Source of the DNA: Halocafeteria seosinensis
Taxonomy: Eukaryota; Sar; Bigyra; Bicosoecida
NCBI GenBank assembly: GCA_001687465.1
Contig: LVLI01000630.1
Span: 1-43,684 of the forward strand
Length of the DNA: 43,684 nt
Direction: 5' to 3'
In this document: in pieces, positions 22,082 to 33,068 of the stretch
Layout of the letters: the number at the start of each line of letters is the position of its first letter
How positions within the stretch are numbered: the stretch's first letter is position 1
Notes under the pieces: model-generated
Database searches by the model: none
Seen by the model: only the letters and a program-made list of their open reading frames with translations
Told to the model about the DNA's origin: nothing
Translations under genes and position numbers: made by a program

Positions 22082-25000
22082 CTATCCTGGTCCACGCGAC
22101 TCATCGTCCGGTACTTCCGTCAGGTCCACTGCGGCGAACTTTGATTTTTGTTTCTGTCTTGGACGGTCCTCAACTTTAAGTTCCTTCATTCCTCCATCCA
22201 ATGGTGTCCTGTCATCCTCAAGCGTATCGTTTGCAATGGCCGATGTTCTCGGCACTGAACACATTTTCAAGAAATATACGTCCACGTAGAACTTGTACAG
22301 TATATCATACATCTGTTGCCGGAGCTTCCGTATAGCCTCATAGCCAAAGATATGCTTCCCGTCCTTCCCGAAAACAGGGGATAACTTCTTGTCGATATCT
22401 TTGTCGGATAGGAAGTACAACCTTTTCCTTTTTATCAATTTTAGAATGGTCTCAGCATATCGAAGAACATACACACCACAGTCGGACGAATTGAATTGGA
22501 CAGGGAGGGGTGGTTCCACAGTACGTATGTTCTTACTATTATCTATACGTTTCGCCACGTCTACCTGGTGTTCCTCACCCAATTCCACTCCGCTCTTGCG
22601 AGAAAGCCACTCAAACAGCATCCACCTCCTGATGTGTAACGCAATATCAGACAAACTATGCGTACCGAGCGAGTCCATAAGCAGTATACACGGCGTTTTG
22701 TCGGACTCTAAAGCTTCGCTCTCATCACTCCACGCCTCCGGTGCGACCTCGTCAACCTGCGCGCGATATTCCTTCTTCAGCCGTTTGACATACTCCGCCG
22801 GAAACGTGACAACCGCCAGTGACCAATGCACATTGCGGTGGACAGGAATGAGTAAAACACTTCGCGAGAATATATCCACGTTTTTTGTCCATCGTTTTAC
22901 CTGTTGGTGGAGGTGAAAGTGACGACGAAGGGACGAGTATTTCTTGTCGGTCGTCGCGTTGGCTAGTGCTCTAAAAAACAGTGATGAAAAGACATGGACT
23001 GTATCTAATTGCGTTCCCATTTCAATCCCTCTATACTTCAGCCAGAAGTCGATGAGAGAATCATTAAGAAATTCTCCATCTTGCAAGCGGGCAACATCGC
23101 GAAACGTGACACTCACCGAACCAAGTGCCTTCGTTTTCCTCAAGATTGAGTGCGCATGTTCCTCGTTGAAGGGCTCCTCTGAACCTGCACACAGGTAGTT
23201 ATTGCAGAACTCTCTAACCTTTTCCGTGTTTTCCCATGGATAAGGAAATCTAACAACTCGCTCATATTCAATATCTTTAGATAAGCGTGGACGTGGAAGC
23301 TCGTTCTCACCATCCGCATAGGTTTTCCTAAGATTTCGGCCAGAACTGCGCGTACCTGCCGCTTTAAACAGTTGTGTTTTTTTGAATGGCCAAGGTATAC
23401 GCTGTGTAGAGTAGTTTTCTAGAGCAGTTTTCAACGACCGCACGTGGGAACACAGTTCTTCAGGATATTTGCCTTCCAGGCTGCAACGGGAAGGCTAATC
23501 ATCACAGGAGGAAAACGGAGCTAGGCTGGAGTAGGGGGGACTTACGCCTTCGCATCAATAACTTCCACTTGATTCATGGTGGCACTACACTCGCAAAGAA
23601 AATGCAAAAGTACATCAAAACGGTTTTGTTCGACGTACAGCCATAGACTCGCGGGTAGATCCGGTTCGTCTTCGACCATTTCCTTGTTGCACTGAATCCC
23701 AACACAACCATGCCCCCAAGCATGGCAGGACTCCAGGCTACTCAGTACACTATTCGAAGTCGACGCACTTTCCTCTTGTCGAAACAATGCATCTACATTA
23801 GTAATTACCTGCAGCCGATACTTAAATTTTAATTAATTAATGATATAGTTGCTGGCGCGAACACGATAGTCTCATACAGAAATTGCTGAGACAAAATTCC
23901 AAGCAATTTTGTCATATTCATCACGGCCCGCAAGCGCTTTCAATGGCCTGATCAAAAGATCGTTCTTATAGACCTGAGGAAGGAAAGAAAGCACAACTAC
24001 CGTCCTGCGGCGGCTAAAGCTACTGGAATTGTCCTTACCACTGCATTAACGCTCTTTAGTAGCACATCGTCTCGGAGTGTCAAACATGGCCAGAATTCGT
24101 CTACTAGTTCCTTATCCTGCATCTTACGGATAAGCCTACTGAGCTCATCGAAGCCAAATGATCAACCATCTTAGCTTACGCTGGGCTTTGTAGTTGTAAG
24201 TGACGAATTCGATGCGTGAACGTCCACCGTCGCTGATTCATTCTCGTCGTCCACCAGGTCTATCAGATCTTCGTTTTGTTTTTTCTTTGGTGAACGCTTC
24301 TTAGTCACAGACTCCGACGTTTTACCTATCGTTTCGCGCAAACCCTGCAGCAACGTAGACAAGGATACCTTAGAAAGCAGTTTTCCATGCTGAGAGTGTA
24401 GCAAAAGTGAAATACCTGGTGAGAATTAGATTCCGACGATGGCTTTGCACTGCTCTTTGTGTATGATGTTATGGATGCAAAGCTCGAAGCAGGAGTCCCA
24501 GCCTCCTTTCTCGGACTGCAGCGCTGGGTACGACCCATGCAGCGCTGGGTATGCAAAAACTTTGTTCGCCTTTCTTCTCCCCTGTTTTCCGTTTCTCGAG
24601 CAGAACGCGGACGTTTGTTTGTGCTAACCTTGTCCGAGTACTTCTTTCCCGCTTGTTCGAGGGTTGGAATAGGCGGGTAGCCAGTGGACGAATTTCTGGC
24701 GGTATCTGCAGGCCCATTTCTAGCCAGATTACCAAAACGGACCCCAGTCCGGGGAAAAGCAGCATTAAAATCACTTGTTTCCGGAGCATTAACCGTTGTA
24801 CTAGCCTTAGTCGATGTATAAAACAGACGAGAAGCACCGCTGAGTTGCCCCTGAGAATTAGAAGCACTGGACGAGTGTTTCTGTTCTGAGGTTATCTCTA
24901 CGTTGTCGTCATCATCATCAATATCCTCCTCCTTCTCTCTTTGGGTCGATTCCATTACGTTTTCAAAGTTTTTTTCGCGTTCAGCTTCGTGTTCGTCCGG

Positions 25001-25423
25001 ACTTGGGGAAATCACTTGGGGTCTTGGCTTTTCAACCGTATCTTCCTTTCCCAATATCTCCTGCTTTTTTCTAGAATAAAGGTCACTATACGTGCGTCTC
25101 ACTTTTTTATCGGAGTGATTTAGCCACTGGTTGTCTCCATTGGAATCCATGTCTTCTGATCGCGCAGATTCCACTTCATCTTTATCAGCATCCTCATCCT
25201 CATCAGAGCTTCCCAAGGAAGTTATAGCAGGATGATCTTCTCCCTCCGGTTTTTGCCATACCCGGTGGATGCCAACGACACCATGGGAAGGGGTATGGGA
25301 CCTGCTATCACCGCCAATATGACGAGTATAATATTCGTCAGTTCCGGAAGTTGAAGTAGGTTGAGCAGAGGAAGGAGAGGAGGAAGAAGGCATCTTCGGG
25401 CGTCCAATACTGGGGCAATACAT
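22082..25423 (-). CDS. SENP6/7-type SUMO-specific cysteine protease (Ulp family)
   Basis: Six exons: 25423-24416, 24344-24180, 24116-24039, 23973-23878, 23808-23546, 23480-22082; 1,002 residues. Exon 1 encodes a charged, low-complexity N-terminus (1-336). Then come a basic cluster KKRSPKKK (351-358) and an acidic-flanked LIDLV (363-367), a good SUMO-interacting motif. The C48 peptidase core lies at about 660-940: LQDGEFLNDSLIDFWL, catalytic His755 in NVHWSLAVV, Asp806 in LLMDSLG, oxyanion Gln865 and nucleophile Cys871 in NSSDCGVYVLRY. The C-terminus ends with a second candidate SIM, VDLTEVPDDE (988-997). The enzyme should remove SUMO or trim poly-SUMO chains in the nucleus. Assignment to SENP6/7 rather than SENP1/2 rests on the LQDGEFLNDSLIDF motif and the catalytic-domain inserts. 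An alternative start exists at 25393. Confidence 0.92.
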
Positions 25424-25895
25424 AGGCGTGAGAATACCTTGTCAATGTTCTACAATATGTGGGCATCGAATGGTGCATACATGCAGTATCGCGCCCATAA
25501 TCAACCCCAACACTTGCGGGTTTGTTTTTTGAATCATCGTCGATCCACTGAAATAAATGATTGATGTGTTTGAATACTTCAAATACAGGCGCCGGGGGCG
25601 CCGCGCGTTACATTGTGGCAGGGAACTGGTGAGCGATATGCCGTACCGGTAGCATGTTGTTTATTCTCATCTTTTTCCTAAATGTAACAAGATTGTATTT
25701 TTTCGTTTGGAACAGAGCTTAAATCATGGAACATTTTGTTGAGTTCCTGCTTCTGCAAACCCCCTTGGAAGTTGCCACTGACTTGCTCAGGAATTGTCCA
25801 CATACCAATGGTAGAAGAGCATAGTCAAATTCCAACCAATTGTGCTCGCAAATAACCTGATTAATTTAATGAAACGGTAATACGGGAAGACGCCC
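25424..25895. other. Intergenic between SUMO protease and receptor 1
   Basis: It holds the promoter of the SUMO protease and the 3' end of receptor 1. The only structure seen is a short GC hairpin at 25588-25602, GGCGCC-GGG-GGCGCC. No ORF with support. Confidence 0.4.
25588..25602. repeat. Short GC palindrome
   Basis: Two GGCGCC hexamers flank GGG, forming a six-base-pair GC hairpin, upstream of the SUMO protease start. Function unknown; it could be incidental. Confidence 0.35.
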
Positions 25896-27625
25896 TCACA
25901 GTGCAGTCCCATCAGTTTCAGCACTGGCTCGCTGGTAGAAGGACTGAAGATCGCCCATGCTCAACCGTTGACTGTCTTCCCGTTCTTCGTGATCATTTGA
26001 GAATTCACGCGAGTTATTCTGCTCATATACGTCGGAAGCGCTTAGTATCACATTACAAGAATTTGTGGAAGCAGTAGGGTCATCCCGAAGGTATTGATCC
26101 GCTTCACTCTCGGGTTTTAGCATCTCCTGCAACAGTGCCTTTTGCGCAGGGGAATATTCATCAGAAGGAGGCATTTTCCCTTTACAAACAAGCTGTCTTG
26201 CGCGCTTATTTGTCGATAAGTATACGATCGAATTCAAAAAGCCCTGGGCAGGAGCAGTGGCGGCCGCTATATAAGCCATTGTTGGATCAGTGTAACTTGG
26301 AGCATCTGTAAACGAAGTGGCTGCAGTGGAGAAGAACTAGGACATTGATAGATCTCGATTAACTTACTGCTCAAGTTGCCTACTCCAAATTCATGGATGA
26401 CGAGTGCAATCCAGATCAGAATATACGCCATAGGGTACAGCGTCAATGCAAGAAAGAGCTTCTTAATCCTTGCCGAAGCTTGTTGACTCTCCGGAGTCAC
26501 ATTTCGGCTAATGTCAATCTGTAGGGAAATTGACAGAAATCAACAATTATTGGAAAGGGATGCACTGGTTCCGATTCAAACGACGTACTCCCATGTGCAC
26601 GTATAGCACGATGATTATCACCCATATAGCTAATTGCGGAAACGCGTGCAAGTCCCTCGGGCTATTAATCCAGCACCAAATACCTGTGAGCGGAACACAT
26701 ATGGTTGACATTTATATATGCCAGGAGCATATTAGCACGGACAACATACCTTCGTTAACAACTCCTCGTGTCCCATATATGCCTCCAACTACTATAGCTG
26801 GAGGTACCCATCCTAGAAGATGATACCATTTATATCGTGTTCTAGCGAAGGTGCCCTCCAAATCACGCGTGTGTGAGATCATAAACTGAGATAAAAGATG
26901 ATGAGACAGCAGCGGTAGTAATAAACTGCTCCTCCAGTACAAAACGAGTACTCACTGTTGCCTTACTTACTCGATGAAGTTCTAACGCGAGAATCAAATT
27001 CCTGCGTGATTCAAAGATGGCAGTCATTTCCAGTGGTACGCACTTGCATCCCAATGGTTCGGGTGGACGACTTACCAAAACGCAGAAGCGAGAGGAAAAT
27101 AAGCTGCAGGGTAATTCCATTCCATCGAGTAAGAAACCCTCAAGCAACCCTGTTCGGACGTACCTCGGCCAACACCTTGCACTTCGCACACCTTATTCAT
27201 ATCACCCACTGGGGGTATTCCAGCACTTAGTGTATACGAGAGGCCACTCATAGCATTGCACTGCACGATGGGAGAAGTAAAAACCTTTCATACAATCCTG
27301 GAGTTCAGCCCAAGAACCTACCACCGAGAGCCAGAATAGTTGCAAGAAATACCCTTGTATAAGCGCTCTGATCTTCTGCTTTGTATTAAGATGGACAAAG
27401 TGAGCCATGCACGAGGGAAGACTGATAGTCGTCAATATGCGCACGTACTTTCTCCATAGGGCTCGTCGAGGACGCCTTCCAGGTGTTCCAGGACGTCGCA
27501 GAAAAGGCCCCGATGATTGTCGTCGCTCCCACGACAGACAGGCATCCTACGACCGTAACGACGATTTTACCACGAGCAATGTGATCGTCTGTCGGCGTGT
27601 GATGCGTGGAACTCGTGTCATCCAT
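25896..27625 (-). CDS. Seven-transmembrane receptor 1, GCR1/cAMP-receptor (class E) type
   Basis: Nine exons: 27625-27449, 27375-27322, 27260-27164, 27103-27076, 27001-26971, 26885-26750, 26683-26589, 26518-26368, 26305-25896; 392 residues. Hydrophobic segments fit seven helices. Hallmarks of the GCR1/Dictyostelium cAMP-receptor family are visible: the TM3 pattern C.VQG....YFPLAS.FW followed by NLILALELHR, the TM4 pattern YHLLGWVPP, and GIWCWI at the start of TM5. The N-terminus is short, without a signal peptide. The cytoplasmic tail is about 110 residues and hydrophilic, with SQRLSMGDL near its end, shared with receptor 2. Plasma membrane and G-protein coupling are family knowledge; ligand and partner are unknown. 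Its paralogue lies 542 bases upstream in the same orientation. ATG chosen at 27625, the first in frame. Confidence 0.85.
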
Positions 27626-28167
27626 CTCCAATAAACTCTAGCAATGATCCAGCGTCCTCAGGACGAAATCCAACGAGGGGCGTACAACTACGATATATTC
27701 ATTTTCTCGTCGTACCCTCTTCTCCCTTCCATCACCCCTGACAGTCTTTAATGGTATCACAGTGACTTTGAGCACCTAGCAACAAACCCGTGAAAGCAGC
27801 CTGATCTGTGCAGGGGGAACCCGGTTTCGTTGGCTGAAGTTCAAGACAGGGGGTGGAATTGTGTATGACGCATTGCATAGCACGCATTCAGCGTAGTTGT
27901 CTAAGATAGTATATGGTATGTACCGAGTAAGCTATGCCGAAAACACTAAATATACCACAGAGTCGGCATTATGCTTCCACCGCGAAGGCGACTAACTGCA
28001 GGTTCTGGAGTTCTCTACTGTACCAGTAGTTACAGTTACAACAGTCTTCTCAACACACAACATAGTAGTAGGAATTATTGCCACCGCCGGAATCTTCCAC
28101 TTGCTAGGCTTGGGAAATTTTGTTCAACATCACAAATCTACAGACGATTGCTCTCGCATGGTATATC
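27626..28167. other. Spacer between the tandem receptors
   Basis: The 542 bases contain the receptor 1 promoter and receptor 2 terminator. No ORF, repeat or similarity to the flank of receptor 2 was noticed. Confidence 0.4.
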
Positions 28168-29910
28168 CTAGAGCACAGTTCGATCAGTTGCTTTACTGGC
28201 CGATTCTTCGCAGTAGAAGCGTAAATCACCCATGCTTAGACGTTGACTGCTTTGCGAGACATCACCAGCTGAAGACAAATTACGATAACCGCTTCTATCG
28301 TACGTGTCATAAGCCATCTGTAACACATTTGAGGATTCTTTTGAATGCGGAGGATCTTCTTCGATATCGCCAGAATCATCCCTGGGGATAGTGATACTGT
28401 GATCCGAGAGCAGTGATTTCTTTGATGGCGAATCGTTCACAGAATATGTGTTTTTCCTTCGACAAATAAGCTCTCTAGCTCTTGCGTTGGTTGATAAGTA
28501 CACAATGCAATTTAGAAACCCTTGAGCTGGCGCGGTAGCAGCCGCTACGTATGTCATGCTTGGGTTGGTGAATTGCGGACCGTCTGGACGGCACAAATCA
28601 GTTAAGCCACGAAACAGTCGAGTAATTTTTCGGAGAACCTACTATTTACGTTCCCTATATCAAACTGATGAAGTAATCGCGGAATCCATATCACTATAAG
28701 GACAAGCGGATACAGCGTCAGAGCAAGAAACAGTTTCTTGATTTGAATGGACGTCGATGAGCTTCCTAACGTGACGCTCCGTTTGATATCAATCTGTTAC
28801 CATGTTTAAGGGAAACATTGCAAACTAATGTGAATATGTGTAGTTAGGGTAACTGAATATTCGTCCTGGTAAAGAGTTACTTACGCCCATGTGCACATAT
28901 AGTGCAATGATAATAACCCAAATGGCTAGTTGCGGAACCATGAGTAAATCTTCCGTTCCATTTGTCCAACACCATATCCCTGAATAACAATATAATCCTG
29001 ACAATGACATAGCGATATTATATTCCAAACTGGAGGGGGTTACCTTGGTTGACTATTCCCCTAGTTCCAGATATACTTCCCACTACAACTGCTGCCGGCA
29101 CCCATCCCAAGACATGATACCAAAGATACCTCCTTCGAGAGAAACTCCCTTCTAAGTCACGATTATGAAAAACAATGAACTGAAATATTATACGAAAAGC
29201 CTCGTTAAGTATGTAAGGCATGCCTGCTCGCTTTCTTGCTTACCCTATGGAGCTCAAGTGCAAGTACCAAATTCCTGGAGTTCGATTTCGTCGGAAGTTG
29301 TGATACGTGCTAAATTACCAGGTGCCACAACTATCCCATGGGTGAAACTTACCAAAATGCAGACGCGAGAGGAAAATATGCTGAAGCAGAACCAATCTAG
29401 TGAACTCAGTGAGAACTTGGATCTTAATATGGTTTAGCTTACCGCCGCTAATTCCCTGAATCTTGCAGATTGGATTTATTCCTTCTCCATCTGGTATGCC
29501 AACGCTGAAGCTGTTTTCGATACCACTGAATGCATTACTCTGCATGCTAACAAGTCTAATCCCGCTTCTGAGTCAATGGCATGACGAGTTGTCATCATCT
29601 TCACTTACGACTGAAAGCCAGAATAGCTGCAGGAAATATCCCTGAATCAAAGCTCTCACTTTCTGTGGACAGCAACCTCGGTCAGAGGAAGTGATGTAAT
29701 AAAGATAAGCTAAACAGCCGTTATAAGTTGCCGTACTTGCTCTGGAGGAGCTGTTGAGGACGCCTTCCATGTGTTCCACGACGTCGCAGAGAATGCACAG
29801 ACAATAATCGTGCCTCCCACTGCAGACAAGCACCCCACAACTGTCACGACTACCTTTGCGCGAGCAATATGATCATCGGAAGAGGAATGTGAAACGCCTA
29901 ACTCGCTCAT
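28168..29910 (-). CDS. Seven-transmembrane receptor 2, tandem paralogue of receptor 1
   Basis: Nine exons: 29910-29737, 29662-29609, 29539-29443, 29380-29353, 29274-29244, 29179-29044, 28979-28885, 28793-28643, 28583-28168; 393 residues. The sizes of exons 2-8 (54, 97, 28, 31, 136, 95 and 151 bases) are identical to receptor 1, as are all phases. Motifs are conserved: CKIQG...AYFPLASAFW, LVLALELHR, YHVLGWVPAAVVVG, GIWCWTN, PQLAIWVIIIALYVHMG, KKLFLALTLYP and the TM7 block APAQGFLN.IVYLSTN. The tail again ends with SQRLSMGDL but differs elsewhere. Same class-E/GCR1-type assignment. An in-frame TAA lies just six bases upstream of the ATG, which fixes the start. A recent-to-moderate tandem duplication with divergence in loops and tail is inferred. 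Confidence 0.85.
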
Positions 29911-31197
29911 TCCTTAGGCTGCGAGCTGCTCTTGCAGGATCCCTAGGATCCCGGTCAGCGGGTTTGTTGTGTACTGCGTCTTCAACTCTTGCCAAGCACG
30001 CGAGTACTGTTTCAGGACGCTCTCATGCAGAACTGAGTAAATCGTCAAGCTGCAGATGTCTCATGTTTCTCAAATCATCGACCAAGGGTTGCTATGCGTT
30101 CGCGACTGTACCATAAGTAGCAGTGATTCAGCTTGGCTGCTGCACTGCCGGAGGCGGTGCATTTTGCTGTAACTCCTCTGGAGCACGCAGTGCCACGCTG
30201 CGTGGCCCACGCACATTGAGCATGGCACTCAGTTTCCTTACAGGTCTGCCAATTCTATACAATGATTACAATTGTTTCAGAAGCAAACTCGTGGTGCACC
30301 TGGGTGCTCAAAGCAAACCGGTTGCCTGATAGCAAAATTCAAATGGAACGGTATACCATACGGTAGGTTTGCGGTTCCAGACTACGGCCTCCACAGGGAA
30401 TGCGATGGTGCCTGTAGCGCAGGTTACGGTAGGAAACTGCGTAGATTGTGTCCCCTTTCCCCGTGTCGTTGTTGTGGCCAGTTGGTGTATGCGTGTTGTC
30501 ACTGATCGGACAGTCAGGCTAGCTAAAATATTGACGTCGACGAGCTTATACATGTATTCCCCCTGCCCTTCTGGATGGCTTTCTGAATTTGAACCTTGGG
30601 ACCAAGGGGCCTCTTGGAGGACACAGTTGCTTGGAGTTATACACTCTCTCTGCTTAAGAACAAATAGACAGTGCTTGTTTTCGTTCTGTTCATCCTATAC
30701 AAGAAATTTGAAATAAGTAGGAGTTTCAAACAGCCAACGGAGACAACGTACAGAGGTTTTGTGGATTTAGAGTACAAACTACTTCACCTTCCAACATGTA
30801 TTTCATCGGTGAGTGGATCAAAATAGGAATACCATTGATGACACGCAAGACGGGCTTCGTTTGCGTTAATCTGTTGTTTGTTGGTGGAATGAACAGAAGC
30901 TTTGTGCAATTCGGAGAGCTTTTTCAGCGTCCTTGAAGGTCCTGTTTAAAGTGCGGTGGAGACAGAAAGTGTAGTGAAGCCGTAGCTGCAGAGAATGCTC
31001 AATACTAATCAGGGTGATGACATGTGATAACAAGACAAAGGCACGGTAAGAATACCTATGGTGATATGCGTGTATTGTGCTGGTGTTGATTCCTTCCTGA
31101 TGGTGCAGTCTGCATTGTATTATGCATGCACTCTTGTTGCTAACTAGCGTAAACAACAGTTGTACTGGTTAGAACGTTGATCGCAGCACAGGGTGAT
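29911..31197. other. 1.3 kb region upstream of receptor 2; possible small minus-strand gene, otherwise nothing
   Basis: An 81-codon minus ORF with a real ATG runs 30553-30308 (N-terminus MYKLVDVNILASLTVRSV, presequence-like). Downstream on the same strand are two 40-codon open stretches: one ends in ELQQNAPPPAVQQPS, and one, LHESVLKQYSRAWQELKT..., ends six bases before the receptor 2 ATG. I could not join them by consistent splice phases, so no gene is called. From 30554 to 31197 nothing is recognised. Confidence 0.3.
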
Positions 31198-32179
31198 TTA
31201 CTCGTTCTTATGAGCTGCCAACTTCGTCCCGAAAAGCGTATCCCACAGCGTGCCCGTCACTCCGAATCCACTATTATGCGAACCATTGAAATGATGCTTA
31301 AGGTGATACCGCTTCATGTCGCTCAAGTGAGGAAGTTTCAAAACAAAGCTGCTCTGGTGGGCTGCGTAGTGCATCATCTCATACGCCGTGTAGCCCAAAA
31401 CAACACCTCCGGACAATGCCTGAAATTCACCATGAGACAGGAACGGCAACAGCAGTCTTCCGAGACTGCGAACCATAAGAGCAACAACGTAGGAAATGTG
31501 AGGCGGAAACAAAACACGGTACCTGCAAACCATCGTCATACACGTGCAAGTTATTATAGGATTATATGTATGAGCCTTGCTCTTAGCCTCAAAAATCAGT
31601 TACTGAGGACCACTTACTTGTCAAGAGGGACTTTATGGTGCATGCCGTGGAAAACGAAATGCAAAGTTAGAACCCAACCTTTATCCGCCAGTGAATCATC
31701 CATGTGGAATAAGTACCGATGAAACAAGTATTCGAGAAACGACCACGCCATATAGCCCAAAAGCGCAATGCTCAGTATATAGGCCCAGTTGAGCGTTTTT
31801 GACGCATCATACAGCAAGTAGCAGCCCATCGGTACCCAAAACGACGGAACGAGGTACCACGGAGTCTTTGTGAAAAATTCAAGGAAGCTCGAGTGGAACA
31901 TGCGGGGACTCTTCGGCTCCGTTTGGAAGTAAAATGGGTCGTGGGTCCACCGGACATATTCATCTTTGTTCAAATGGTAGACTTGCCAGATCAGTGGTGC
32001 TCTCCTGGCCACAATCATCCAAACAAAAACAGTGACATTACTGTACAGAGTACTTGCATTTTTCGCTAGTTAAGCACCACTTACATATTGACCGGTCCAT
32101 CCCATAGGACTTCTCCCTGCTGCTGCTCTTGACCCGCTTTCTTGTCGTCTTGCCTTCCGGCCGCGCCGTCGGACGACAT
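31198..32179 (-). CDS. Fatty acid 2-hydroxylase-like membrane di-iron hydroxylase without cytochrome b5 domain
   Basis: Three exons: 32179-32085, 32004-31618, 31522-31198; 268 residues. It carries the histidine boxes of the fatty acid hydroxylase superfamily: EYLFHRYLFH, HFVFHGMHH, HYAAH and YHLKHHFNGSHNSGFGVTG. Hydrophobic helices flank them (WYLVPSFWVPMGCYLLY, WAYILSIALLGYMAWSF). PLIWQVYHL and the HHKVPLDKYRVLFPP block match Scs7/FA2H/FAH, which add a 2-hydroxyl to sphingolipid N-acyl chains in the ER. Yeast and animal enzymes have an N-terminal cytochrome b5 domain. Here only a short hydrophilic Gln-rich N-terminus precedes the hydroxylase core, as in plant FAH1/2, so an external b5 partner is likely. 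The start ATG (32179) was chosen because its frame splices in phase 2 to RAPLIWQVY. Confidence 0.93.
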
Positions 32180-33068
32180 CCTTTACAACAAACACCCAAC
32201 CAGTGTGGTAGTTCACGAGGCAAGTACAAATGCAGTAGATGTTGCTTGTATAAAGCACTTGGAACTGAATTCGTTGAGTTCAATCTCAACAATCGCCAAC
32301 GGCGTCAAGCACTGCCTTCAGAGAGCGCGAGAGAACCTGAACAGAGCGCTTAGGAACAAGTCAGATATCCCTATTTGTCCGTTCAAATTTGTTAACAGTG
32401 TTACTATTTTCCAAAACTTTTCAGAATCGTCTTTCTATGTGCCTTGACTAAAATGGTTTGAAGCAGTGCATTTGCGACGGAGATGAGCTTCAAGGACGCA
32501 AGCACTCGGTACAGGACAAATGATAGGCTCGATCGTCTATCACAGTGCATCTACGTTGGCAGGTAGAAATCGATGGAACTGTGTAGAAGGAATCAAAAGA
32601 CCTTGGTAATCTGACAGCACTAGCACTACAGCACTGGCATGCATTCCACATGCAATTCCGACGAATTCCCCGCGCGCGTGAATTGCGTTGGTACAAGTGG
32701 CACTTCAAAAGAATGCTACATGGGAATGTGAGTGATATTGTCGGGCAAAGGAAACATTGGTTAAGCACGCGCAAGTAGAAAGCTAATCTCAGGGTTGTTT
32801 ATTTTGTCTTTAGTGCTCAACACAAGGACGTTTACCTCCAGCTGGAAACCTGCAGTATACAACATTATCAGTGAAATGTTTGCATCCCATACTACTCCTC
32901 AATGTACAAACGTTACATCACAAAGATAGCACAAGATCTAAATGCAAAATTCTATCGCAAGAGAAAAAATTGAAACAGCTCACCGATATTGGAGCAGTCA
33001 CAGAGTGTAGCTTGCTTCAAACATGATAGGGCGGACACAGAGAGAAAACAAAAAGCATCAACACCTAC
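32180..33068. other. Region between fatty acid hydroxylase and the last certain eIF3a exon
   Basis: The eIF3a tail exon or exons and 3' UTR must lie in the right part. One option is a short terminal exon after TATACTGCAG near 32852, reading VSSWR then stop; another uses an additional exon near 33010. From about 32180 to 32800, the promoter side of the hydroxylase, nothing else is recognised. Confidence 0.35.

Noticed and set aside
31177-31722. 181-codon plus-strand ORF
   Set aside because: It is antisense to the histidine-box exons of the fatty acid hydroxylase, which are clearly the coding strand.
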